64,000 nt of DNA from Notolepis coatsorum. Taxonomy: Eukaryota > Chordata > Actinopteri > Aulopiformes > Paralepididae. The translations under genes and the position numbers were made by a program. Below are positions 43,127 through 53,314 of the stretch, one piece after another. The stretch spans positions 71,015,548 to 71,079,547 of the forward strand of contig OZ020586.1 of NCBI GenBank assembly GCA_963971535.1, given 5' to 3'. How positions within the stretch are numbered: the stretch's first letter is position 1; each line of letters begins with the position of its first letter. Below the pieces are notes generated by a model. That model saw only the letters and a program-made list of their open reading frames with translations. It searched no databases and had not been told where the DNA came from.

Positions 43127-46100
43127 TTAATCGCGTTGTCTATTTACACATAAGGGTTTGCTGTAGGGGTCAGTCAACTTCACAAAGTCATAGGGTTTTA
43201 GGGTCATGGTCATCATCGATTGTGTCTGGGAGTCGGGCAGTTCTATGAGCCTCGCCACGGGACGGGTGTAAGTGCGACCCTGGACGAGCACTTCAGCTGC
43301 TCGGACCTTGCCGTCGGCACCGGTGATCACTTTGCTTACGCGGCCGGCCGGCCACATAGCTCTGGGCAGTGATTGATCAATAATCATGACGACTGTTCCT
43401 TCTGTCAAATTGTCTCTCTCCTTTACCCACTTCTGGCGGGTCTGTAGAGACGGTAGGTAGTGCAGTAGGAAACTGCTCCAAAACTTGTCGGCTAATACTT
43501 GGCTGTACCTCCACATTCGTCGGCCGTTCGCTTCTTCAGGCCGGTACATTGTCTGGGGTAATGCAGGATCTAGCCGCCCCATCAGGAGTGTGTTGGGGGT
43601 AACTGGGTAGATAACAGTGCTCAATCCACAGAACACAGGCTTCTTATTTTCCACCTCCTCTGGACTTGCTTCCCTCGGGATAGGCATGGGCCACTGTCCT
43701 TCCGGGAGTCTTAGGAATGCGGGGCCGTCACTGTAAGCATTGTGACGGGTGAGGTCATCCAGGGGCATCCCCCGGGTGATGACGTCAGCTGGGTTCTGTT
43801 TTGTATCAACGTAGCGCCACTCTGTTTCTCCGGTTAACTCTTCGGTTAAGTCTTGAATCTCGGTGACTCTGACTCCCACGAAGACTTTGTACTTGCATGA
43901 GTCCGATTTGATCCAGGCGAGTACTGTCGTGGAATCTGACCACAGGATTGTTCTAGACACCGGTATGGTGAGCTCCCGTTGGATGAGCGTGGCTAGGTGC
44001 GCTCCGGCTAGGGCTGCGCAGAGCTCTAGACGTGGGATAGATTGTTGCTTGCGTGGGGCTATTCTCGAGCGGGCGAGGACAAATGCTGTGTAGATCTCTC
44101 CCCCCTTCTCTTGGGCCCGCAAGTAGGCTACTGATCCGTATGCGACCTCTGAGGCGTCACTGAAAACGTGTAAGTCCATTTTACATGTCTCTGGCCTCAC
44201 CGTGGGTGGGAAGTAGCTTCGGCGCATATTAACGCCTGGGAGTGAGTGGAGCTCCATCTCCCACTCTCTCCAGGTGGATGCAAGGTGTGCGGGAATGGGG
44301 TCGTCCCAGCCCTGGTCCTTGTCCCACAATGCTCGTACAATCATTTTTGCCCTGGTGGTGTACGGTAGAATACATCCTAGCGGGTCATATTGTCGGGCGA
44401 GTGTTGTGTACACACTCCGTCTGGTGGTCGGCGCCGCCGCCGGCCTTCCCTGCTCCGTAGTCAGGGGCTTGTGTCTGTAGTGAAGCGAATCTGTTTTGAA
44501 TCGCCACACCAATCCCAGGGTCATCTCCTGGGCTTCTCCCGGGATTGTAGCCATCCAGGTCTCGCTGCTGGCTGCCTTGTCCTCGGAGGAGAGGCTGCGC
44601 AGTACTTGCGGATCGCTGCTGGCCCACTGCCTGAGATCAAAGCCGCCTTTGATCAATGAGGCGCGGAGTTTAATCAGGAGAGCCTCGGCTTCTTCCTGTG
44701 TTGAAAGGCGTTGTAGACAGTTGTCTACGTAGAAGCTGTTCTTTACGCTGTGTCGGACCTCTTCGTCCGCTGCTGGGTCCTCTGCTACATGTTTCTGTAG
44801 TGCAAATGTAGCACAGCAGGGGCTGCACGTCGTTCCGAAGGGGAGGACTTCCCATTGGTAGATGGCTGGGTGCTCATCTCCTGGCTTCTCTCTCCATAGG
44901 AACCGTAACAGGGGCTTGTCCGCCTCTACTAATCTCACCTGCAGGAACATTCCTTTAATGTCCCCGCTGATGGCCACCTTTTCCTGGCGGAAGCGGAGTA
45001 GAACGCCGAGTAGGGAGGGGCCGAGTGTGGGACCGGGCAGTAACTCTTTATTCAGATTTTGGGATCCGATCTGGTAGCTGCAGTTAAATACTATGCGGTC
45101 TTTACCGTTGTGATGGACCTTGTGGTGAGGCACGTACCACGATTCAGTGGTCTGGTCAGCCTCTTTAATGTCCATCTTTGTGACGTGTCCCGCTGTGATG
45201 AGCTTCTCAATCTCAGCGCGGTATACACTCTCTTGGGCGGGGTTCTTGGCTAAGCGCCGCTCCGTGTTCAGCAGGTACCGTTCTGTGGCGTCTGTCTTGG
45301 CGTGGAAAGTAGGCATTCCTTCTCGCCGCATGAGTGGCGTGGCGTATCTCAACACGCCGTTGACCGGGACTCTCTTGGTCCCTGTCTCGAGGAGGTGAAT
45401 GGCGTAAATGTCATCTTTAGAGCGAATATCTTTCTTTCCGTTCTTAAAGGGCATTTGTTCCAAGGTCCATAACCGCTCTACGTGTTGCAGGAGTGCGGTT
45501 TCTCCCTCTGTGACTCGGGAGTGGAGACATCTAGTGGCTGTACTTCGGTTGAGAGATTTGGCGAGCGGGCCTTGGAGAGTCCATCCCAAACGGGTCTCGA
45601 CTGCTGCAGGACAGCCTCGGGGTCCGGTATGAACCCGGTCTATCGGGACAATGAGGTCTGCATGGTCGGAGCCTATCAACAGGGTCGGCATAGCATTGTC
45701 TATGAGCGGGATCGGTAACTTGCGCAGATGTACATATTTCTCCATCAGCTTGGCGACGGGGTATGTGTACCGCGACAGTCCTATTTCTTGGCTGGTGAAA
45801 GCGTCTGTAATCTGGTACCGTCGCTCAGGCTGGCCGCTTGCTGCGATAGAGAATGAGACATTCTCGCCCTTTATCGTCTTCAAATCTCGTCTTATTGTCC
45901 GAATTGTCATTTGGGTTTCGCTTCCCCGCAGCCCTAGCTGGGCCGCAGCGGAGGCGAGCAGAAGGGTCTTCTCGGACCCGTCATCGAGGACGGCGTAAGT
46001 GTCCAGGACTTTATTCTGGTAGCTTAGTGTCACACGCACTACTTTTAGGAGTACTCGGGCTCCACTGCTGCTGGCGGGATCGATGTACATGACGCTCGCT

Positions 46101-48232
46101 TTGCTGCTGGATGGTGCGGGTGGAGGGCGCCGTCTGTTACTGTCGTGAAGTATGTCCAGATGGGCTCCATCGCACTTGGTGCACCTTTTCTTTAAGCGGC
46201 ATTCGGCTGCCATGTGTGAGCGCGCACAGCGAAAACAGCGCTTGTTGGACTTTATCCATTGACTTGCTTCCTCCGCGTTCAGCTTGGGGAAGGAGTCACA
46301 TTGCGCTAGCCAGTGTTCTTTCTCACAGTAGGGGCACACTATCTTCCACTTCTCCGTTCTGGAGGGGGTACTGTGGCTCCTGCTGCTCGGTACTGACTCC
46401 GATTGGTGCATCACAGTCACCGATCTTCTTCCATCATTTAGTCGTCTGGTTCCTTCTCTGGAGCCAGGGGTGCTCCGTCCGAATGTATCTAGCCGTAGGC
46501 TGCTGACTTCTCTCGCCAGGAAGTCTGCTAGATCGAGGAGGTTCGGTTCGGGGCCATTCGGGTCTCTGTGGTCTCTCTGTCGCCTAAAACGCTCCTGTCG
46601 AGCGGGCGGCAGCTTCTCCAAGATCCTTTCCACATTTGAGTTGGCGTAAAGTTCATGCCTCCCCTTCTCTCTCTGCGCTCCCAACATCCCTACCAGGGAC
46701 TGCACTCTGATGGACAGGTCGTCCAGTGCTCGATTGTCTATTGCTGGGGGTAAGCGGTCGATGTGTCGGATCTCCTGGATCACGTAATCCCATATGCGCC
46801 CATACCTCTGGTCCAATGCTACCAGCGCTGCTGTGTATGGGGTGGTGGAAGTCGCGTAGGCGAGCGCTATATTATGTGCGCGGGGTACCTTTAAGTGCTT
46901 CAGTAGGATGGCGTATTTGTGGCGTTCATCCAATACATCCACCAACATGGTCTCCAGACACATGCGGAGTTCTGTATACTGGGCCCGGTTCTCTTGGGTG
47001 AAGTCGGGTACCATAGGCGTGCCAATGTATGACGCTGACTGTGGATACATCGGCGAGCGTTGGGGGAGAGGCCTCCTAGGCGAGTCTCCTCCCGCTCCTT
47101 GGTATGGGCTGGTACCGGCAGTGTACCATGGCCCGCTTGTCCAGGTGCTGTTCCTCGGTGCGGGTCGTGCGTCGTGCTCACCCGTGTATAGAGTCGGGGG
47201 TCTGTAGCGCAGCTCCGCGGGAGTATAGCCTGGGCTGTACCGGACCTCCTGGTCCGGTAGAGTACTGTGCTGTCGTCGGGCGTGGTTCTCCTCCTCTTCC
47301 TCTTCGTCTTCAGTTAGGTCATCCAGTGCTTGTAGTCTCTGGTTTAGCCTCTCCACAGGATATGCTGCTCCTTCCCGGTTGCTAGGTCTCGCTTGGACCG
47401 GTGGGGGGAGGTGGTCTGTGGGGGGTATAGACCTCGTCTGTTGGTCAAGTTCAGGGTTGTTTACTCGGCTAGGGGATGCCACCCTGGAGGTGTGTCTAGA
47501 CGAGTTCCTGGAGCCTCTGGCGGAGGGAGAGGGTGTTGTCCGTCTGATCAGCTGTTCTATTAGTTGCGCTTGCTGTCTGTCGCGCTCTGCGTCCCGTAGA
47601 GCACCAGCAGCTGCTCGCTGGCTGTCTGCTCGGTCTCGGGCCACATTCTCTTCTCTCTGAATGCGTCTTATTTCTAGACGTATATGCTCTTCTTCGCTCC
47701 GCTGCTGGATCTGCAGTCGGTCGCGTTCAGCAGCGGCGTTCAGGCTGATGAGGAAGGCCTGCTGTAGGGTCCTCTCTGCCTCGTTGGGAGAAGGCGGTTG
47801 TATAGGGGAGCCTTCCCTCGGGGTACTCCTTGCGGAGCCTTGGAGCTCTATCTCCACGGTGCTCTCCCCGTCTTCTTCCGTGCCGAGTTCTCTCTCGGTA
47901 GCGTTGTATTCCTCCCGGGACTCATCGGGGACTACTTCTTCAGTACTGGCGGGGTGTGAAGTCATGTCTGGTTCCCACTGGTCCCCACCGTGAACTTGGT
48001 CAGTTACATCAGAACCCGTAGGGGCCTCTATGGTCGGGGTAGTCTGGGCGTTGGGGTTAGACATACTTTTACTTTCTAGTTTTACCGCGTTTACTGTTAG
48101 TAGAAGACTAGGTTGTTGACTGACAGCGTAAGCCTCTGAGTACTGAGGGAGCCGTCGTTCGCGCTGCGGGCGTTGGTTAGGAGGATCGTTTCGTGGAGTG
48201 TTCATCATAGGCCATTTCAATATTAATAACAC
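43127..48232 (-). CDS. BEL/Pao Gag-Pol lacking integrase, 1701 codons
   Basis: One open frame, colinear with copy 1 through gag, both zinc knuckles, protease (DDGS), reverse transcriptase (YVDN) and RNase H (Gly present in DASEVAYGS). At about 43606-43616 the frame jumps from GLSTV to PVTPNTLL. Compared with copy 1 this removes 19756-20820, exactly 355 codons, taking the HHAG...CLDC zinc finger and all three catalytic acidic positions of the integrase while keeping the reading frame and the DUF5641-type C-terminus. A 1-base loss near 43240 changes the last residues and extends the end by about two dozen codons. The gag coiled-coil part is slightly longer than in copy 1. Product, if made, could not integrate DNA. 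Confidence 0.9.
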   Translation of the reverse strand: MLLILKWPMMNTPRNDPPNQRPQRERRLPQYSEAYAVSQQPSLLLTVNAVKLESKSMSNPNAQTTPTIEAPTGSDVTDQVHGGDQWEPDMTSHPASTEEVVPDESREEYNATERELGTEEDGESTVEIELQGSARSTPREGSPIQPPSPNEAERTLQQAFLISLNAAAERDRLQIQQRSEEEHIRLEIRRIQREENVARDRADSQRAAAGALRDAERDRQQAQLIEQLIRRTTPSPSARGSRNSSRHTSRVASPSRVNNPELDQQTRSIPPTDHLPPPVQARPSNREGAAYPVERLNQRLQALDDLTEDEEEEEENHARRQHSTLPDQEVRYSPGYTPAELRYRPPTLYTGEHDARPAPRNSTWTSGPWYTAGTSPYQGAGGDSPRRPLPQRSPMYPQSASYIGTPMVPDFTQENRAQYTELRMCLETMLVDVLDERHKYAILLKHLKVPRAHNIALAYATSTTPYTAALVALDQRYGRIWDYVIQEIRHIDRLPPAIDNRALDDLSIRVQSLVGMLGAQREKGRHELYANSNVERILEKLPPARQERFRRQRDHRDPNGPEPNLLDLADFLAREVSSLRLDTFGRSTPGSREGTRRLNDGRRSVTVMHQSESVPSSRSHSTPSRTEKWKIVCPYCEKEHWLAQCDSFPKLNAEEASQWIKSNKRCFRCARSHMAAECRLKKRCTKCDGAHLDILHDSNRRRPPPAPSSSKASVMYIDPASSSGARVLLKVVRVTLSYQNKVLDTYAVLDDGSEKTLLLASAAAQLGLRGSETQMTIRTIRRDLKTIKGENVSFSIAASGQPERRYQITDAFTSQEIGLSRYTYPVAKLMEKYVHLRKLPIPLIDNAMPTLLIGSDHADLIVPIDRVHTGPRGCPAAVETRLGWTLQGPLAKSLNRSTATRCLHSRVTEGETALLQHVERLWTLEQMPFKNGKKDIRSKDDIYAIHLLETGTKRVPVNGVLRYATPLMRREGMPTFHAKTDATERYLLNTERRLAKNPAQESVYRAEIEKLITAGHVTKMDIKEADQTTESWYVPHHKVHHNGKDRIVFNCSYQIGSQNLNKELLPGPTLGPSLLGVLLRFRQEKVAISGDIKGMFLQVRLVEADKPLLRFLWREKPGDEHPAIYQWEVLPFGTTCSPCCATFALQKHVAEDPAADEEVRHSVKNSFYVDNCLQRLSTQEEAEALLIKLRASLIKGGFDLRQWASSDPQVLRSLSSEDKAASSETWMATIPGEAQEMTLGLVWRFKTDSLHYRHKPLTTEQGRPAAAPTTRRSVYTTLARQYDPLGCILPYTTRAKMIVRALWDKDQGWDDPIPAHLASTWREWEMELHSLPGVNMRRSYFPPTVRPETCKMDLHVFSDASEVAYGSVAYLRAQEKGGEIYTAFVLARSRIAPRKQQSIPRLELCAALAGAHLATLIQRELTIPVSRTILWSDSTTVLAWIKSDSCKYKVFVGVRVTEIQDLTEELTGETEWRYVDTKQNPADVITRGMPLDDLTRHNAYSDGPAFLRLPEGQWPMPIPREASPEEVENKKPVFCGLSTVIYPVTPNTLLMGRLDPALPQTMYRPEEANGRRMWRYSQVLADKFWSSFLLHYLPSLQTRQKWVKERDNLTEGTVVMIIDQSLPRAMWPAGRVSKVITGADGKVRAAEVLVQGRTYTRPVARLIELPDSQTQSMMTMTLKPYDFVKLTDPYSKPLCVNRQRD

Positions 48233-48257
48233 TATATTAATATTACACTAATTACCA

Positions 48258-48274
48258 TCCGGCTCGAAGGACCA
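48258..48274 (-). promoter_or_regulatory. Primer-binding site for tRNA-Tyr, copy 2
   Basis: The plus strand reads TCCGGCTCGAAGGACCA, the tRNA-Tyr 3' end itself; it lies 2 bases inside the 5' LTR edge at 48277, as in copy 1. Confidence 0.9.
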
Positions 48275-48276
48275 AT

Positions 48277-49710
48277 TGTAACTGAGGGGTACAATTCCCT
48301 GACTGTATTACTAGATATGATACTTACTACCACTACCTTTGTACTTAATATTCGGCCACCCAGTACACGGCATAAATATATTATGATGAACACTGTCACG
48401 TAGATGAAACGGATCCAACACAAATGTACGAATTAGAAATAGGTCTTTATTTCTACACAGCGATGGTGTGTAGAGCAAGCACTTAATCAAATCAATCACA
48501 TTTATGAATGGAATTAGTATGCACTTTTATGGCAAGAGTACTCGTCGGTATATCAATAGAGAATGTCCAATCTCTGAAGGCGCAGGTGGTACATATACGA
48601 CCTGGAATAGTTTAAGGAATAACAGCAATGATACTTTAATGATTATATACTGGATACACTAGAGGGGGTTAATCCGGTCGCTTGTAAGCCGACAGGAGTA
48701 GGAGGGGGGGGGGGGTAGAATCCGGCTGCCTCATCCGGCCAAGGGTATCCCAGGTGAACCCACTGTAGTGCCGTTCAATGCGCCGGCGATCCTTGGACCA
48801 CAGATGAAAGCAGGTGGACTCTTTGTGGGCCGGCGTTCTCCGGTCCACGGAGGAGAGACGTGAAGCGACCTCGTCTTGCAGAGCGTCTCCTCACCTTGCG
48901 TCCTCTCCAGGGGGGGGGGGTTCCAACACACGGCAGTGTCGGGGGTCTTTATCCATGGAATAATCAAAGTATACAAAGCATAATCCGTGCCTGGGAAGGC
49001 GGGCTGTCGTCGGTAGAATAATCCGGTATACAGGTCCACTCGCTCGTCGGCTCTGGGGCTCCTCGGGTGCAGCTTCACGTGGGGTCAACCACCCTGGATA
49101 AGCAGCCAGTTCTCTGCCCGAAACGATGGGGTACTGACTACGGTAGTATTCTCACCGCACGAAGCACTATATATTAACAGACTATTATTAGCTTAATAGA
49201 CTACGTCCAACTCGACGATATAGTGCCAAATATGACTATTCAAATATTAATATACACGATGTCTCAATACCGATGGTAGGCGAACTTGGCCTTACTCCCA
49301 CACGTGGCGTCGCGGGGAGGCTTTACGTCTGTGACTCTATTGGAGGGTAAGAAACTGGACTGAAAAGAAAGTCCTACTTTAGTAGCGCAGTATATATACG
49401 CACTATGAACAAATAGTCCCATTAGTGGTGCGGTAGCCAGATTCCTACGCGGAACTAGGACTTGTTCGTACATGTGGAGCGGTACGTTTGAACTGGGTCT
49501 GAGGGGTATGGCAGCCTGGCACCAAGGTCTCGACCAATAGTAGAATGGAGACTATTATGGGATGTTCAGTAGGCTAGAATGGATATTCAATGCATATTGT
49601 ACAAGGAATATACAAGGGATATCAGGGAATATTAGAGAATATACAAATACAATTAAATATATATATATAAATAAATATATATATTCGGTTTAATCTGGCC
49701 CTTCACAACA
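48277..49710 (-). repeat. BEL/Pao copy 2, 5' LTR
   Basis: Full-length LTR with the same TATA-like and AATAAA elements as copy 1 (complement of AATAAA at about 48446-48451). It abuts the target duplication ATAAG on the right. Confidence 0.93.
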
Positions 49711-49715
49711 ATAAG

Positions 49716-50150
49716 CGTTGGCATTTCTTGCCTGGACACGCTACTATTTCTAATAAAATAATAAGTATTATGTTAGGGGGGGGGGGGGGTCGTTTTTTTA
49801 TGCTTTGATGGCCAGTAACAGCATTCGTGTTGAACACTACAGAAGCCGATCAGCTGGACGGATATGAAAACGTTGTTGGATCAAGCTGAAATTGATGTCA
49901 GATAGTCCTTACCTGTGGTCGGTGGTATTCCAAAAAGAATATTCCAATTGTCTGATCGCAATTTCCAGTATTGGTGTCCATCTGGTCCCGGACATAATTT
50001 GGCACAACTTATGGATCGAGTGTGCCAGATGCGTTTCGAAGTGCTCGGATAACAAACGTAGTGCTGAAAATATACACTTTGACTGCTGTTTTGACAGGGT
50101 TAGGGTATTTACTCTTGGCTACATTTGAAGAAAAAAAACGCAACATTAAT
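49716..50150. other. Non-coding repeat remnants (piggyBac-like and 28.5-kb family)
   Basis: A G-run at 49776-49789 with TCGTTTTT matches 24348-24375. About 49920-49985 is the inverse of 29560-29640. About 50050-50140 is a direct repeat of 29115-29200. No TTAA-type right end was found, so the element is truncated here. Confidence 0.45.
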
Positions 50151-50327
50151 TCATACATTCTGTAAAGGTGGATAATGTCATTGTGGGTCCGGTACCAAAC
50201 TTAATTGCCGACCCCTGCTGTAGGGAGTCAGAATGGTACTATATATACTGATTGAGTCAGAATGGTACTTGTAGATACTGTAGGAGTCAGAATGTTGCTG
50301 TAGATAACTCAACTCAACTCAAAGTTT

Positions 50328-50797
50328 TTAATCTTTTTTTGTATCCACTTTTTCTCCTCCTGTTTTTCCTCCCATCCCAATTTAGTTGTGCCAATTCCCC
50401 CCTCTCCTTCCTGGTCGTTGCTCACATGTGCCCCCCACTGGTCGGTCTAGGGAGGGTTGATAGATACTATCGCATGTCCCCTCCGATACATGCAGAGTCA
50501 GCCAGCCACTTCTTTTCACCTGCCAGCGCGGACTCTCATTGGTGAGGTGTAACGTGTGGGAGGCTCACACTACCCTTACCATCTCCCTTCCTTGCTGTGC
50601 AGGCGCCCTGACCGACCTGTAGGAGTCGCTGTTTACAACGACTAGATTACCACCCACCGGCTTCCCTCCCGCTGACTCTGCCAATTGAGCCAGTATGACG
50701 GCCGGCCAAGCCGGAGGCAACGCTGACAGCTGGATTCGATACCAGTGTCTCTCGAGTTGGTGACGAGCGCTTAGTCCGCTGCGCCACCCAGCCGCCC
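50328..50797 (-). mobile_element. tRNA-derived SINE with 12-bp TSD
   Basis: Inverted relative of the SINE at 24841. Target duplication AACTCAAAGTTT at 50316-50327 and 50798-50809. On the minus strand it begins GGGCGGCTGGGTGGCGCAGC (A-box region), has B-box GGTATCGAATCC, and ends in an A-rich tail (T-rich on the plus strand, 50328-50365). Confidence 0.87.
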
Positions 50798-50955
50798 AAC
50801 TCAAAGTTTATTTAAAACAACCTGTAGATAACTGTAGATAACTCAACTCAACTCAAAGTTTATTTAAAACAACCTGTAGATAACTCAACTCAAAGTTTAT
50901 TTAAAACAACCTGTAGATAACTGTAGATAACCCAACTCAACTCAACTCAAAGTTA
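50798..50955. repeat. Tandem repeat built from a LINE tail
   Basis: Four imperfect copies of a 35-50-bp unit joining AACTCAAAGTTTATTTAAAA to CAACCTGTAGATAACTC. AACTC repeats are the complement of the adjoining LINE's GAGTT tail, so the array probably grew from that tail. Confidence 0.75.
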
Positions 50956-51660
50956 ATAACAACCGCAGTTGACCAAGGTGCTGTACAGGTCAATAAAAGG
51001 CTAACACAGGGAATGCAATGTGGCACAAAACATACCATGGTACTGTATACAGCACAATACAACAATATACAACAATGCAAGAAATACAGTACAGAGAATG
51101 GAGATACATGTTTAAAATCGGGTGCCCAGCTCAACCTGAGTTGAAAGCCAGGGAGAACAAATTAGTCTTCAGAGAGGACTTAAAATTATCTAGGGACTGG
51201 GCAGATGTAATGTGCCAGGGCAGGCTATTCCAGAGCCTAGGGGCAGCCTCTGGTCTTCAGCCTAGTCCTAGGGACAACCAGCAGCAGCTTGATCTCAGTG
51301 GTCACAGTGCTCAGGCAGGAGCATGAAAGTGCAGGAGTTCAGACAGATACTGAGGTGTCAGCCCATGTAGAGCTTTAAAAACAAACAACAAAATCTTCAA
51401 ATCAATTCTAAAACGCACTGGGAGCCAATGGAGTGAGGCCAAGACCGGAGTGATGTGGTCACGCTTTCTCTTACCAGTGAGGAGACGGGCTGCTGCATTC
51501 TGCACAAGCTGCAGGCGATGCAATAGTGACTGGTCGATACCAACATGCAGTGAGTTGCAATAATCCAGCTGTGTGTTAATAAAAGCATGGACTACCCTCT
51601 TTAAGTCACTGGGGGAGAGATGGCCCTTTATCTTGGCTATGAGCCTTAATTGGAAAAAAC
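50940..51660 (-). mobile_element. L2-type LINE, 5'-truncated
   Basis: Minus-strand ORF2 C-terminus at about 51660-51311. It begins with a LxLIAKIKGHLSPSDLKRVV-like stretch, then VGIDQSLLHRLQLVQNAAAR (a frame change or stop intervenes), then HWLPVRFRIDLKILLFVFKA and LHGLTPQYLSELL. These are conserved L2-type reverse transcriptase C-terminal motifs. The 3' end lies to the left and ends in GAGTT repeats. Confidence 0.8.
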
Positions 51661-51861
51661 TAGATAATGTTTGGAGTCAGAATGGTGCGGCTCAAAACTG
51701 ACTTGTACTGACATGAAAGTGTGCATTTCAATCTTTAGACTGTACTGTAAGATGGAAAGAAACTGAGCTGAGTATGGAGGGATGCCGTGTCCACTGTCCA
51801 CAGAAGGAATTTAACGTTCTGAGCTGGTTGGCTATGACTCCACATTTAAACCAGGAATTAA

Positions 51862-51934
51862 ATGCTTTGTCTATATTTCTCTGGTCTAGAGCCCCTCCTA
51901 CTGTCAGTCTATATTTCTCTGGTCTAGAGCCCCT
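51862..51934. repeat. Direct repeats of a 25-bp segment
   Basis: The segment containing TATTTCTCTGGTCTAGAGCC occurs at about 51869 and 51911, and again at 52690 (one change) on the far side of the next LINE. The last two flank the LINE like a target duplication, but the third copy argues for an older local duplication. Confidence 0.7.
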
Positions 51935-52690
51935 CAAGTCAAGTCAAGTAAAATGTATTTATAAAGCACATTTCATACACGGAGGCAATCCAAAGTGCTG
52001 TGCACAAAAAAAAGAAAAAAGGCACAGCATAAAAAAAGAATGATTCACTGGAATTCAAAAATATATAAAAGGAACACAGAAGGGTACAGTATAAAAGCGG
52101 TACACTCTCACAAATAGATTTTCAGTGCACTAAAACAAACAAAGCAATAAAAAGTGCAGTAAAGTGCAAAAAATGCAGTAGTTTAGCAGCAGTTAAAAGC
52201 AGAAACAAACATAAAGGTTTTTAGCCTATTCTTAAGAATAGGCAGAGTTGGGGCAGATCTAAGATCTTCTGGCAGTTTATTCCAGCTATGTGTGGCATAG
52301 TAGCAGAATGCAGCTTCACTGTGTGGAGGGTTCGTAGTGTAGAAGCAACTCAGAGATGTATTTAGGACCTGACCCGTTAAGTGATTTATAGACTAGTAAC
52401 AGTATTTTAAAGTCTCTATTCTATGACACACTGGTAGCCAATGCAGAGATTTGAGGACTGGTGTGATGTATTCAGCTTTCCTAGTCCGTGTTAAACCTCT
52501 ACCAGCAGCATTCTAAATGAGCTGCAGTTGTTTGATTGTTTTTTTTGGGGAGGCCTGAGAAAAGACAATAGTCTAACCTGCTAGAGATGATGGCATGAAT
52601 TCGTTTTTCTAGGTCTTGTTTGGACATATAGCCTCTAATTCTTGCTATATTTTGAAGATGGTAAAAGGCAGATTTTCTTATAGACTTGAT
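51935..52690 (-). mobile_element. L2-type LINE, 5'-truncated
   Basis: On the minus strand from 52690: SIRKSAFYHLQNIARIRGYM, then SKQDLEKRIHAIISSRLDYC, typical of L2-type ORF2 just downstream of the catalytic domain. Frame is lost near 52545. The rest (to about 51970) is decayed coding plus 3' untranslated sequence, with a CTTGA repeat tail (complement at 51935-51950). A different L2 subfamily from the copy at 50.9-51.7 kb. Confidence 0.8.
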
Positions 52691-52712
52691 ATTTCTCTGG
52701 TCTAAAGCCCCT

Positions 52713-52954
52713 CCCTCTATATGTCTGGCATAGCTGCTCTTAGTCCATGAGCCAGACTGATCACTGATCACAATCGAAGAGGTGGGCACATTCTTGTTAC
52801 TATTTTCTTCGTCCTATATATGTAAACATTCATTATTGGCATGATAACCACTGCAGACTGGCAGCTTAATCATGCATTGAATATTTGGACCCCTATAGCA
52901 GAAATGTGAGAACTGTGTATGGTGCCTGTTTGGTACTATGGGGTTTGTTGACTA
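52713..52954. other. No recognised feature
   Basis: Short non-coding stretch. Nothing identified. Confidence 0.35.
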
Positions 52955-53314
52955 CTCAGGCTGCCTAAATCAATCAAATATGTTCTTAAGATATTGATGA
53001 ACTGAAACAATGGTATTATTGGCTACCCAGATCAAATATGAGGCTGTTAAAACTTTTTTTTTTTTTATTCTGCATAGGCGGGAATCAAAATAGAAAATGT
53101 CTGTTTTGTATCTATTCACATCAGAGTAATTAGGTAATATTTACATAATTTCAGACAGCACACGTTTTACCTTTCACCGGGTTCCAGATGTATATGTAGG
53201 CTGTAGCCATTATAGTTTTGGAGATATACTCATTTTAATATGTGTATGTCATTTTAGGCAGAATTTCCATAAGATCTTAGAAGGTTAATTTGTATCAAGA
53301 TTCCTGTTGTAATA

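Larger units (their letters stand above)
41648..49710 (-). mobile_element. BEL/Pao LTR retrotransposon, copy 2, integrase deleted
   Basis: LTRs at 41648-43079 (3') and 48277-49710 (5'); 5-bp target duplication ATAAG at 41643-41647 and 49711-49715. By eye the two LTRs differ at about four substitutions plus a G-run length, so it is probably older than copy 1. Its pol region lacks 1065 bp present in copy 1. Primer-binding site, purine tract and LTRs are intact, so it could be copied if proteins came from elsewhere. Confidence 0.93.

Noticed and set aside
51935..52690. 25-bp flanking repeat as a LINE target duplication
   Set aside because: A third copy of the repeat at about 51869 shows it existed in tandem already, so it cannot be counted as proof of a target duplication.
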